From Dipteris shenzhenensis (Eukaryota; Polypodiophyta; Polypodiopsida; Gleicheniales): DNA of 64,000 nucleotides. A program made the translations under genes and the position numbers. The DNA lies in assembly GCA_047967505.1 (NCBI GenBank), contig CM106541.1; one strand, 5' to 3'. The notes below the pieces were generated by a model that worked only from the letters and a program-made list of their open reading frames with translations, made no database searches and was not told where the DNA came from. Shown piece by piece: positions 46,561 through 57,240 of this stretch (the first letter of the stretch is position 1; each line of letters opens with the position of its first letter).

Positions 46561-46790
46561 CTACCTCAATAGTAGAAAATTGAAAAGATATTTTGGTCCT
46601 CTCACCCTACAGACCCTTCAAGCCATCCATTGGGAAAAGGAACTTAAGGCTGAAGTGGCAAGAATGAAACACCAAGCCGTTGAAGATCCAAGGTCCGTAA
46701 CATGAAACTAAGGCAAAGGAAGAAAATGGCCATATATAAAGCTGTAACCCTAGAAATGGTAGATGATGCTGAGGATATAACAATAGATCC
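46560..46790 (+). pseudogene. G5 post-integrase charged linker
   Basis: FGPLTLQTLQAIHWEKELKA then EVARMKHQAVEDP, nearly identical to the G3 linker. Followed by KLRQRKKMAIYKAVTLEMVD and an acidic stretch before the protease-like block. Confidence 0.75.
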
Positions 46791-46799
46791 TGCTATGGT

Positions 46800-47130
46800 G
46801 CCTCTAATGTTTTAGGTAGAGAAAAGGATGATTCAAATTTGTGATGCACTCATCGGCCTGAGCATGAGCCATAACTTTGTATCGCATGAGGTATGGGAGC
46901 AACTGCCATAGGTACCTCTCATTTCTAGGCACAAAGAAGTACGTACCATAAATGAAAACATCTTTGTGCCCTAGGAAACATAACAATCAATGCTACAGTA
47001 AATAACCATGTTGTGCAAGCAGCTTTTTATGTTTTACCCATAGGCTCGATTGATGAACAAGTGATATGAGGAAGAGGGTGGTGTTGGCAAACAAATTGCC
47101 AGATAAATGGACATAGGCACATGGTCATCC
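46800..47130 (+). pseudogene. G5 protease-like domain, catalytic Asp lost
   Basis: IQICDALIGLSMSHNFVSHE and VWEQLP align with G3 RELVDSGASHNFLSQEVW; the DSGAS motif has become IGLSM-like, so the catalytic Asp is gone. Further on, VRTINENIF, FYVLPIGSIDEQVIGREW and CQINGH match G3 IRAINGQLL, FYVLPTEATEEHIILGRTW and CQIDWH. Frame is broken by several stops. It confirms that this domain sits after integrase in an independent copy. Confidence 0.75.
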
Positions 47131-47272
47131 TCACCTATTGGGGTCATACTTCCTAACTCCTTCTAAGTGAGGAAACCAAGAAGGACATGACAAAACTAGC
47201 AAAAAAGATGCCTCCCAAGGCGTTGGCCCCTCTAGCCGCCACAAGGATGCTTAAGGTTTTGACCCGCTAACT

Positions 47273-47435
47273 TAATAAATTAGGGGTAGAGAGAGAGAGA
47301 GAGGAGTGCACACAATATGGCTACCTGTACACGATGTTGTATTGAACATAAACATAATATACATGAGTACCCCTTAGGGTTAGGATTTGCCCCTAATGCC
47401 CTATCTGGATGGTGCAATTTACACCATCTTGAGCA
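47273..47435 (-). mobile_element. Short copia-type LTR, lower copy (A)
   Basis: About 163 bp matching 53206-53392: shared GA tract, CACA-ATATGGCTACCTGTAC, TTGAACATAAACAT, ATACATGAGTACCCCTTAGG, GTTTGCCCCTAATGCCCTAT and TTACACCATC. On the minus strand it is preceded by AAAAGGGGG, a good polypurine tract, so it reads as the 3' LTR of a minus-strand element. Confidence 0.8.
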
Positions 47436-48649
47436 CCCCCTTTTAAATTGCACTGTGTAAGTAGAGAGTGCACGTACAAGACCTTGTCATGGATTTCATT
47501 TGGTGGATATGATAAATTTCCAACCTAAAAAGAAAATTGGAAAAAGAATAAGAGTATTATGTGCATGTGTGAGCACAATGACTATGTAGCAGTAACATGT
47601 ACAATGACTAAAACTCATGCTCCTATACATAAAAGTGCATTTCCCCCTCTTAAGTTGTGGGTCATCCTTTACCTTTGGAAATAAAACCCAAAAGATAGGC
47701 TGAAGGGAAGAAAAAGGAAATATGCAAAAGGTAAAGTCCACTTGGATCAAAGCCTGGTCGATCAAAAGATCAAAGCCTGGTCGATCAAAAGATGACTATG
47801 TGAAAAATGGTGTGTGTGGCTGCATGCAAAACATGTGAAAGTTGAACATGTCATGAGCCAAAGAAGAGGCATTTAGATGTGAAGCCAATCAATGTAATGA
47901 AGGAGAAAGAATTTGGTAAGTCATGATGGACAAGGGTGTCACCAACTCAAAAGAGCTGACAACAATACTGGAGGTATGCTGGAGTAGAGTAATCATATGA
48001 TGTAGGCTCATAGAAGACTACATAGTTGGTGTGGATAGAGTAATTTAGGGGCTAAAAAACTAGGGCCAAAGGTGTAGGTATGATACACTACTCTACTGAA
48101 GAAGAGGCCCATAAAATTGACAAGGTATAGGAACTTGTCTAACTTGTATGCTCAACTGTCATGAGCTGAAGGTCATATAATGTGTGCATGGCTAAAAATC
48201 CATTGGCATGGGATGTAGCATCTATCATAGGCCCTTCAAGAAGGAGCTGACAAAATAAAAGGCCTAAAACCCTAAAAGATTACAAAAAATGCATAAGATA
48301 TCCCTGAGGTGAATGAGGTGCTAAATGTTGATGTAGGGACCAATCTATAATCCTAGATCCAACCACTAATCTGCATCAAGTATGGACTGTATACGAGAAC
48401 CATGAGTGCATGCTGAAACATTGAAGTCCCCAGGTTGCACTATCGTTAAACTTGATGATGTCCACTATACTAGGGTAGGATTGCACTCATGCATAAATAT
48501 CCTCATACTGAGGAATGATCTACTAACTGAAAGAGGTGGTGATCACTGCATCCAAGGGTGGTGCAGTGTATCCAAGGGTGGTGCAGTGTAGCATAACTGA
48601 GCTGATGCTAGAATGTCTTAAAGATTGATCTATTGATCTATACTGCTCC
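47436..48649. other. No gene recognised; small tandem duplications
   Basis: A 24-bp duplication at 47749-47797 (AAAGCCTGGTCGATCAAAAG) and one of about 23 bp at 48552-48590 (TCCAAGGGTGGTGCAGTGTA). Otherwise non-coding by eye. Confidence 0.6.
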
Positions 48650-49140
48650 TGGAAACTGTGTCCAAGGATGCTATGTGATGGAACAGCATGAAGGATTCAA
48701 CAATGGAACAAAAGAGATGTTTATTCAAAAGAGGAGAGGCCCTTATAATGGCAACTGATACAATGCATGTGCCCCAAAGGAGAACATCTCTAGATCCACA
48801 AATCACTCCATTGATCTCTCAATCAAGCCCATGAATCTCTCAATCACACTAATAGAACCTTCTACCACCTAACCTGGTCACACTAACCACCATGTGGTGA
48901 CACGCAAACTCACACAAACCTTGTACCCCTTGATACACCCCATTACATCAATTTGTCCTTCATACCCCCCACAAATTGATGACCTCACCCAAGCAATAGT
49001 ACATGGGAATACAACTAGAAGATTGGACAATGACTATGTATGGAAATCCCCATGGGTCCAACAAGATAAAACCTCAAACAAAGGACTAAAAATCATTTAA
49101 GTGGGACATCCCAGGGCAGATAACCCTTATTGACCACACA
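48650..49140 (-). mobile_element. Possible LTR next to gag
   Basis: On the minus strand directly downstream of the gag stop. CATTATAAGGGCC (TATA-like, plus 48745-48757) is followed by TTTTGAATAAACATCTC with an AATAAA signal, the layout of a copia LTR around the R region. No second copy was found to prove it. Confidence 0.35.
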
Positions 49141-49150
49141 CATAAACAAC

Positions 49151-49957
49151 TTAGAAGATATATGGGTTATCACCCTCATCAAGATTGACTTGGGTGGTGA
49201 AAGCAGTCAGAGCTTTAACATCCTCTGGTTCTTCTTTCTTTGCTTCTTCCACAAGGTTTGCTAAACATGTCCTCTTTGCATAGCACTCTTTCTCAAAATG
49301 TCTAGGTTTTCCACAAAAGTTGCACTTCATCTTGGTCTTGCTGGTGGATCCCTTGAAACTTTTGACCAAATATGCCCCATGTTCTTTGTAGTCATTCCTT
49401 TGTTTGATTTTCCTTTCCTCTTCCAAGAGGGATGCCTCAATTTCCACCAAACTAATCTCTGGTATATTGGTAAGAGTAGTGACAATAGTGCCATATTCCT
49501 CAGTTAGGCTTTTGAGTAAGATAGCAATTACAATGTCATCTTCAAGATTAAACTTAATGTTGGCTAACTGAGTCAGTATGCTCTTCATGGATTTTAAATG
49601 TGAAGAGATGGATTCTCCTCTATCCAATTTTAGATCAAAGAATTTGATGAGCAAGCTAAACTTGGAACACTTCCCCTGTGCTCCAAAGACAAGCTCAAGA
49701 TGACTCCATGCAGCATGAGCAATCTCACAGCCATCAATGTGGTGGATAAAAGAATCACTCAATCCAAGAGCAATTATGGCTAGTGCATTTTCATCCTTAG
49801 GGAGCCATAAAGCTTCTCCTTCCCTAGTGGTTGGTTTCTTTTCTTTTCCATTAGCCACATTCCAGATCCCCTTCTTCATAAGAATAATTTTAGTTTTATT
49901 CTGCCAAGTATGAAAACTCTCTCCCTCAAACTTATCTATCTTGGCTTTGGAGGCCAT
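49151..49957 (-). CDS. gag: Copia-type Gag, intact 268-residue frame
   Basis: Structural protein of a Ty1/copia retrotransposon, forming the virus-like particle. Residues 1-15 give the usual KIDKFEGESFHTW start; 20-180 is the UBN2/DUF4219-type capsid region with MKKGIWNVANG, WSHLELVFGAQG, LKSMKSILTQL and LTEEYGTIVTTL; residues 212-225 form a CCHC knuckle (CNFCGKPRHFEKEC). It ends with a stop after a short acidic tail, with no pol fusion. The base composition and absence of stops contrast with every other retroelement frame in the window. Upstream, a GAGCCTATGG stretch resembles the primer-site/ATG junction of copia elements. It is probably recently inserted or under constraint as a stand-alone gag. 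Confidence 0.9.
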   Translation of the reverse strand: MASKAKIDKFEGESFHTWQNKTKIILMKKGIWNVANGKEKKPTTREGEALWLPKDENALAIIALGLSDSFIHHIDGCEIAHAAWSHLELVFGAQGKCSKFSLLIKFFDLKLDRGESISSHLKSMKSILTQLANIKFNLEDDIVIAILLKSLTEEYGTIVTTLTNIPEISLVEIEASLLEEERKIKQRNDYKEHGAYLVKSFKGSTSKTKMKCNFCGKPRHFEKECYAKRTCLANLVEEAKKEEPEDVKALTAFTTQVNLDEGDNPYIF

Positions 49958-50169
49958 AGGCTCGAATCAGACTGTACTGATGTCAATGGTGCTGAGGGCT
50001 TACCATCAAATGTCCCTCATGTTGAGGGCATACCAAGAAATGTGCATGATCAAAGAGTGTGGGCTGATCCATGCTAATGTGTGGAACATTTGTATCTGGT
50101 CTCTCAAGACCAATGATCGAGCCAACATCAGAAATTGGCACATACCCTATGGTAATGAATGGTCAAAGT

Positions 50170-50985
50170 AGGTTCTCTTTCCACTCATGGATCTCATATG
50201 GAGTCATGTCTGGTATATCATCAACTGTGTGATGAGAATAACTCCATGCTAGAGACAGTGTGGTGCTTTGTGGAAGAATCTTACCCATGTACCAGCAAGA
50301 TTGTCTACCGATGAGAGTACTATGTGAAAGGTGCCAACCGAGGGCTTATGTTGAATTCGTCAAAACCAAGTCATGTGATGGAAGAACAACTATGTGCCAA
50401 CGATCAATCTTGTAATGAAATGCTCATAACTGTGTATTGGGAGTAGCCAAGAGGCTATACAAGGCGGCATGTGAGTGCAAATGGTGCAGATGTCTTGAAT
50501 CCTAGAGGAAGATCACTACCAAGTGTCAAACTTACATGCTAAACTGGCGAATGCCAAGAAATTGAGCTCGTGACAGAAGTGTGAGTGTGTATACTAATGA
50601 TAGATCTCAAGGGACTGATGTCAAACATCAGCAGTTAGTAATCTAGTGATATGGCAATGGCTTACTTGGCTTGGTGGAGTTGAAACTCCTCTATCGCTAT
50701 GCTTATCTACAGGTAGACTACAGGTCGGGTCAAAAGTAGCAAAATGGATTTTATTTTGTTCATTTTATGTGTTGGATGCACTGCAATGGATTAGGATTAG
50801 ATGATGAGGATTGAATATTTTTTATCTATTTAAAAGTAAAAATGCAAATCTAAGGTGCTCATTGCGTACAGCATGATCTAGTAATCATTTTGCTTTTTGG
50901 ATCACCTCAAATTCCACCTAGATCAAAATTTATGGCTCCCGGAAGGATGGCTAAATTTTGATCCCAACAGGGTGATCAAAATGAT
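50170..50985. other. No gene recognised
   Basis: Between gag and the leader repeats. No coding signal by eye. Confidence 0.5.
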
Positions 50986-50989
50986 GAGG

Positions 50990-51620
50990 TGGCATGGAGG
51001 GTGATGTTGTAGTGGGTCACATGCTCATTACAAAGTGTGTTTGTGAGGCACTGTGTGCTTAAAAAGAACTGCTAATGTGGCACTGTGTGTTCATATGTAG
51101 AGGCTAGGCAGTGCGTGTGGAGAGGCAAGTGTGCCTTGGTGGCGCTATGCCACTTGTGTTCACATCCAGAGGCTAGGTGTTCCTGTGGAGAGGTAAGTGT
51201 GCCTTGTTGGCACTCTACCAAGTGTCATAATGACATGGCATATAGATGCAAAGGTGGCAGGTGATAGGGCCTATGATGACATGGTTGTGGTGATGCATCA
51301 CTCATGAGCTAGCAAAGGATGTAGCAATAGGGTTGGGACGCTGACGTGGTTGCTATCGACGAGATGATATGGCAATGTCCACGTGGATGATGACATGGCA
51401 CTATGCCAACTATTCTGATGATGTGCCATTTGGCAACCTGAATGATGATGTGGTAGGGTAGTTAGACTATTGCCATGGCACTAGAGTCAGGACTAATGAT
51501 GTGGCAAGTGGGGCCAATTGATGTGGTAATCTAGATAGTATGATGATGCGACATAAGGTGGCATGGACGATGTGGTAGTGTGCCATGTGTCAGCCGGACT
51601 GACCAAGTGTTTTCCTTATC
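50990..51620. repeat. Degenerate GATGATGTGGCA repeats
   Basis: Many variants of GATGATGTGGCA/ATGACATGGCA at irregular 25-50 bp spacing. A better conserved tandem duplication of about 73 bp is at 51086-51230 (GTAGAGGCTAGGCAGTGCGT and GAGAGG-AAGTGTGCCTTG blocks). Looks like the leader of the minus-strand copia-type unit. Confidence 0.6.
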
Positions 51621-53192
51621 CTAACTAAAGGTGATGAGTGAAGTGCCACGTGGGTGGAGATAAGATCTACCAGAATATTCCTTGATGCATCATAATATTT
51701 CAAGATGCCAATAAGATCTTATAGATTTTGTCTCTCCTCTCTGAAAAAAACCATCGATTGCAAGCGTGGGTCGTTGTTGGAGCTGGGCAATGGGGTGCTA
51801 TTGCATTTAGAGCTTGCCTAGTTGAGCGTTGATTTACTGAAGCCATTTTTCGAGAAGCAATTCAATTTGTTGTAGATGCTAGATACAGCTTGAGCCGCTA
51901 GTAGAAGCTTGTGAGTGTCACTGGAGGCTAAGCAGTAGGTGCTCTTGACCTTATGAAGACATTGTGCAAGGCATGTCTAGCCATAAATGACCATTGAAGC
52001 ATTGTTGGTTGCATCTCAATGGGTTGGGTGCCTGAATGTCGTGCTTGGCAGGTCATGGAGTCGTTGTGGGATGGCAAAGCTGCCCGAGCTTGATTGGAGG
52101 CTCTGTTAATCATTTCTATGGAGTCGTGGTAGCTACTGATTGCCATGTCATTGAAGGAGGCTATTATGCCGCTCAGTGGTGGGTGTAGGAGGTTGCTTTG
52201 GATCCATAGTGTGTCGGATAGGAAGGCCTCACTTTTGTGGCAGCATTGGCTAAGTGGAGCTCTAAGCATGGTCATGTGGAATATGGAGTTTGCATTGCTA
52301 TGGTTAGAAGAGATGCTCGTGGAAGAGAGCGTTGCTGGCTAGTCGGCCATGGTTGCCATTCATTGAGCTGGCTAGTCCGCCATGCTTGCCATTCATTGGC
52401 TGTCTCGTGACTCTACAGTGCTGCATTGGCTAGCTTCTCCTTGTAGAGGCTGATGGCGCTCATCATCGCTTAGGTTGGTCACTGGCATTGGAGTTCATTG
52501 GTCCATTAGAGCATGCACGTATGCTTGCATTGTTGGCGAAGTAGGGGCCTTGTGTAGTGATCCTTTGCCACCACCAATGGATTGGGAGCGTGAATAGCTA
52601 CTTGCTGAGCATCACTAATTATGTGAATTTTTGGTGCTCTGCGTCAGACTACTTGTTGCTGGAGGTTGGCTCATTGTGGTGAAGGTTGCCTGTTAGCTGA
52701 GCCGTTGTTGCAGGGCTACTTGAGCGGTGCAAAGGCAATGACTTCAAGTCCCTCTAACACAACTCTCTCTCCAAACACAGAGGTTCCTTGTAGAGGTTAA
52801 TTCTCTCAAAGGAACCTTTTCTCTCTTAGACAAATCAAGAAGAAAAGCCTCTCTATCTCCCTTTCTCAAAGCAATCTCTCTCCCTAAGAAAGGGAACCTT
52901 CAACCTTTCTTCTTCTCACAGACGTTCACCGAGAGACTAAAATGCCCATAATCATTGTCCATAGCTCTGAATGAGGAGCTTTCTGAAGAAAAATGGAGAG
53001 AGAAAAGAGATCTATACGAAGAGCTGGAGAAATTATGAAGATGCATCAAGGAGAGCGCTTGTGCCTTGACTATAGCAAGGGATTAACTCTCACTCAAGTA
53101 GAAACTCTCTCACACAAAGAATGAATCTCACAGATCTCTCGCTCGGGGGTGGAGAGAAGGAGGGCTTAGTGCAAGGGCTTGGGAGCACCATT
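51621..53192. other. Probable minus-strand retroelement leader, no gene
   Basis: No convincing protein. The segment 53030-53090 resembles 44820-44880. It ends at the primer site next to LTR B. Confidence 0.45.
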
Positions 53193-53205
53193 GGCTCTAA
53201 TACCA
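53193..53205 (-). other. tRNA-iMet primer-binding site
   Basis: Minus strand TGGTATTAGAGCC, one change from the classic plant copia site TGGTATCAGAGC, directly adjoining LTR B. Confidence 0.85.
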
Positions 53206-53392
53206 TGATAAAGTGGGGAGAGAGAGACAGAGAGAAAGAGATAGAAGATTGCACATGATATAGCTACCTATACACTATGTTATATTGAACATAAACATGA
53301 ATATATATATACATGAGTACCCCTTAGGGTTAGGGTTAGGGTTTGCCCCTAATGCCCTATCTAGATGGTTTAATTTTACACCATCCTCAACA
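53206..53392 (-). mobile_element. Short copia-type LTR, upper copy (B)
   Basis: TG...CA ends on the plus strand (TGATAAAG ... CCTCAACA). Matches LTR A over most of its length. Adjacent primer site marks it as the 5' LTR of a minus-strand element. Confidence 0.8.
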
Positions 53393-53704
53393 TAGATACC
53401 CAAGGCCCTACAGAAACCAAGATCATCAAGACAGACAACCCAGAAAAAGAATAGGCCAGATGTGGTCCCTACCTCCCAAACAACCAACTCATATGGGTCC
53501 CCAAGAATACACCTTGGAAGCCAAGTCCCCTTCCTCCTCCACCTCCTCCAAGTCCTATTACTTCTCCTAAGCCTCAAGTTCAAAGAATCCCACCTCGTTT
53601 TTGCAAGTAAAAGACCCACTCCCAATGGGTTTCGAAGAGTCTCTTGGTTATTACTAAGGCAGAATTCAAATTTCTCTTTGAAAAAGTAGACCCAACAATA
53701 TTTG

Positions 53705-54935
53705 CTAGTCTTGAATGAAAGTTAGATAGTACAGTGAACCGTTGATATTAGGGGTCTGTGCATAACCCCATACATTTATATGTATCAAATCAAGAATACC
53801 TCGTGCTCGAGAGGTGCTTTTGTCAAACTTGGTTCTCTTTTGTTTACCAAAGCAACATGCTTTGCAAAATTTTCCAAAAAATTGTATCTTAGGAATTTCA
53901 ATTTCCATATTTTGATTTCTTAGCTGCATCAAGATTTTGCAAGTGACATGTCCATATTTTTGGTGCCATATTGTGGAAAGTGGCATTGGTTTGTTGATGC
54001 GCTGACATGGCATGCAAAACTGATACTGAAGCTAGCATTGTGAACAAGTGTCCTTCCTTGACTGCTTTTCCTACTAGTTGATATCCTTTGCATTTGTCTC
54101 TGATAGTGCATTCATATCCATCAAAGATGACCTTGTAGTTGTCTTAGATGTGATTTGCCCAACTGACAAGAGGTTTTTGCTAAGCTTTGGAACATAGACT
54201 ACATCTATCACCCAGCCTTTCATACCAGTAAAATTGTTCATAGGGACTATGCCTTTCCCTTGAACTAGACTTGGTGTGTTATCTAGATTGCAGATAAAAT
54301 TCTTTTGTCCTTCTAATGGTTTCGTCTCTGTGAACCATTCTTGATGCTTTATCAAATGAGATGATGTGCCTCTATTGATGTACCAGGGATCTTGATTTGC
54401 TTGATCAACTTGATAACTACATTCTCTTTTTGAATTGCAATCAATGTCAAGATACATTGTATCAGTCTTTTGCCTATCCTCACTTGCAAGATAGATAATT
54501 GGCATAATGATTGTGACTTGAATTTTCACCATGGTGATTTCCTCTTCCATGAAAATTCTCTCAATAGCTTTTGGGTTGACCTTCTTAGTCATACTGCTTT
54601 TTGTGGCAATGTCTTTCACAGTGTCCAAATTTATGACAGTAGTTGCACTGATTGTTTGACACATTGGTGGATGCCTTCCCTCTTCCTTGAAATCTTACTC
54701 TGTTGGAATGATTCCAACTTGGATGTTGATGCTGATTTTACTAACAATGATCATGATGGCCAGTTCTCTAAGATGCTCTACCTCTGCCTTTGCCTTTACC
54801 TCTATCGGAGGCTTTGAATGCTTGATCGTTGGAATGACCTTTGTGTGCTTGAATGGCCTGAGTCCTGAGTTCTTCACAAAGTAACACTGACTATAATACT
54901 TACAGTGTTGGAATTTGCCATTGAATGGCAATACT
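53705..54935 (-). pseudogene. Copia gag-protease-integrase fragment
   Basis: Minus strand. Gag linker (CEELRTQAIQAHKGHSND), zinc knuckle CNYCHKFGHCERHCHKK, protease with DPWYINRGTSSHLIKHQEWF (active-site WYIDSGAS altered to WYINRGTS) and VYVPKLSKNLLSVGQI, then the GAG-pre-integrase domain LSTIWHQKYGHV, FCKACCFGKQKRTKF and the integrase start RGILDLIHINVWGYAQTPNI. Two or three frame changes. Truncated at the integrase start near 53705 and, at the other side, next to the tyrosine recombinase exon at about 54905. Confidence 0.87.
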
Positions 54936-56356
54936 CTAGACTAGATTCTCATATCCTTCTCCTAGTCCACGCACTCTATAATGTTCTTAGAGCTGATTTT
55001 GTTCGTGGAGCAGATGCTATTGGTGACTTTGTGGAGTAGGTTTATTTTGTATTGTATTTTTGTCTCTTTATATTTTGTTGTGGCTTTGTTTGATTGTGTT
55101 TTTTGTTGTAGGTTTAATCAACGGTTGTCTAAAAATTATCGGGGCGATGTGCATCATTTTGCTGAAGAAGATATGTATCCACCTTTGAGGATTCATGAAG
55201 CTTATGTGATTCTTACTCATGATCAATTGATGAAACATCTTCCTGATGACAAAGAGGGTTTAAATGGGAGGATGCACATTTTTTGCAAGTTATTGATAAT
55301 CCAAGGACTGTGGTGAGTGTTGTTGTGTTTTTGTTTGTGGTTTTTTGGTAAGTTTGTTTGTTGATTGTGTTTGTTTCTATGGGTTCAAGTGTGGTATAAT
55401 CAGAATCGGTTCAGTTTGAAAAGTCTATGCAAATTTGTGAGGACGATGATGGATTCTATTGGTTTTCCGAGAGACTTTAGTAATCAAAGTTTACGTGCAA
55501 CTCTTGCAACAAGGCTAGGATTGTGTGGTGTTCCCTCTGATGTAGGAATGAAGGTTACAAGGCATAAAAGGGTTAGTAGTTTGAGTAAATATGATAGAAG
55601 TGAGAATGTGAAAGTAGAAACAGCGCTGGAGTTGGTTGCTAACCCTTATGATTATCAAGGTTCTTTACGAAATTATGATGATGTTTTAAACAAAAATCTA
55701 GAGGTTTATTGTAGGAAGGTTGACAGTGTTTTTTATAGGATTCCTGGAGCTAGTGGTGCGGATTTTGGTGGTGGTGCTTTTGGTGTGAAGGATCATGTAT
55801 CGGTTTCTGTTGATTTTAGTCAGAGTGCTCTTGGTGATTATGCCGAATCAATTGGTGGTGCAGGTGTTGCTTCTAGTGTTGGTGGTGTTTCTTTTGCATC
55901 TGCTCTTATGTTTCTTCTGGAATTTGTACTGGAGCAGGTGTTCTTTTTGGAGATGTTCCTCGTTGTGCTTTTCATCATGGTGGTGGTGGTTCGGAGAGTT
56001 CCAGTGATGCTACTGCTAGTACTACTTTAGGTTTTGTTAGCAGGTGTGCTATTTCTTGGAGTGGTACTCATGGTGGAGCTGTTGATGGATTACTGGTTGT
56101 TGGTGTTGGTCAGGTTGGTGTTAGTAATACTATTATAGGTGCTTTTGTGCTTGGTAACAAATCTAGAGTGTGGAATGTTGCTGGCAACTTGGAGGAAGAT
56201 GTTGTCATGAGGATGAGTGATATCTCGTGGATGGAGCGATTGTATCAGGTTGTTTGTGGCGATGCTGGTCGATCTTCTCTTGTTCTTGGTGGTGTGTTCA
56301 AAGACTACATCTTCAATTTTCATGTTGATGGTGGTTCGTTTCAGAAGAAGGATTGA
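54905..56356 (+). pseudogene. Tyrosine-recombinase gene fragment with introns
   Basis: Plus strand. Exons inferred: about 54905-55035, 55112-55313 and about 55390-56356. Intron 1 is 55036-55111 (GTAGGT...TTGTAG), intron 2 begins GTGAGT at 55314. The last exon gives a tyrosine-recombinase C-terminus: VWYNQNRFSLKSLCKFV, then NQSLRATLATRLGLCGVPSD with the box II Arg (55494-55496), VTRHKRVSSLSKYDRS with His at 55563 and the nucleophile Tyr at 55590. The box II His of HxLR is Gln here. A Gly/Ser-rich tail follows; one frame change near 55910 lets it continue to a stop at 56356 (GVFKDYIFNFHVDGG). A further frame change near 55260 is likely. Most codons end in T, unlike neighbours. Closest in pattern to crypton/DIRS/KCTD1-type recombinases. 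The N-terminal part is missing. Confidence 0.72.
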
Positions 56357-56359
56357 AAT

Positions 56360-57100
56360 TTGAATGTGGATTCTATGCAAGATGAGCCTACATGGCTTTT
56401 TAGGTACCCGGTGATTCGATTTTTTTTTAAAATGGTGTTAATAGTTGTGCCTATGTGGCATTATGGTGTAGCCAGTTATCCGATTTTTGTTGTGATAGAG
56501 ATTTGTATAATGCTAGTTATATGGCAAATATTCAATGTAGTATTTTTTTGGGAATCAAAGATATAGTTTATTCGGCTTATGTTTTTTTTTCAATTTAAAA
56601 AATGGTGCTGGAGTTTAATATGTGTCATGTCCTGGTTGCTTTGAGATTCTGTGGGTGCTTATGTGCCTCTTATATGTTGAGTTTTGGTTTCTTTGTTTGC
56701 TTAGGTGTCGGTAGATGGTTGATTTAATTTTTCGTTGAGATCTTGCTGAAACTTTTTGCGTTAAGTTCTATGTTTTATAGTGTTGTGATCCGACAACTGA
56801 GATTAAATCTCAATAGCTGATCGATGTCCTTGGCGAAAAAAGTAGGAGACACAGAGAGCACATACACATAGAGAAAGGGTGCGAGAGATGGAAGTGAGGG
56901 AGTTCCAAAAGGAAAAGTAGGTATGTTTTGTGCAAAACTTTTTTAAAGGCGAGAAAAGTAGGTATGTTCTGTGTTGGGCAAGGCACTGCAGGAGAGCCTC
57001 CACATGGTATCTCTCTTTGAATGCCACGTGGCACCTTAGAGATAAGGATGTGTCTGCTGATGATGATGATGATGGTCATAAAAGTGCGCAAAGACCTTTA
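56360..57100. other. No gene recognised
   Basis: AT-rich; short open frames on both strands without motifs. Confidence 0.5.
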
Positions 57101-57104
57101 AATC

Positions 57105-57240
57105 AATAAGGCACTTATATTTATACTTGCAAAGTTACCACTTTTATGGCCGAACATATAGATTCTATGGGATGAAACAATAAGGCACTTATACTTGTAA
57201 AGTTCTTACTTTTATGATCGAACATATAGATTCTATGTAC
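57105..57240 (+). repeat. Tandem duplication of about 70 bp
   Basis: CAATAAGGCACTTATA...ACTTG-AAAGTT and CGAACATATAGATTCTATG blocks occur twice, at about 57106-57168 and 57178-57237. Confidence 0.85.

Larger units (their letters stand above)
45575..47272 (+). mobile_element. Ty3/gypsy element G5, 3' part of pol
   Basis: Plus strand, heavily mutated. Starts in the integrase zinc region, continues through the core, C-terminus, a charged linker and a protease-like domain, and is cut by the short copia-type LTR at 47273. The order and sequence parallel G3 on the opposite strand. Confidence 0.8.
47273..53392 (-). mobile_element. Short-LTR copia-type unit with gag only
   Basis: Bounded by LTR A (163 bp) and LTR B (187 bp) in the same orientation, with a tRNA-iMet primer site inside B and a polypurine tract beside A. 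The interior of about 5.8 kb holds a long repeat-rich leader and one intact gag frame (49151-49957) but no recognised protease, integrase or RT on that strand. The arrangement resembles gag-only non-autonomous LTR elements (TR-GAG). A second LTR-like segment at 48650-49140 suggests nesting, so the unit may be composite. Confidence 0.5.

Noticed and set aside
53343-53689. Pro-rich plus-strand frames beside LTR B
   Set aside because: No family match; the stretch is short and bounded by retroelement fragments on the other strand.
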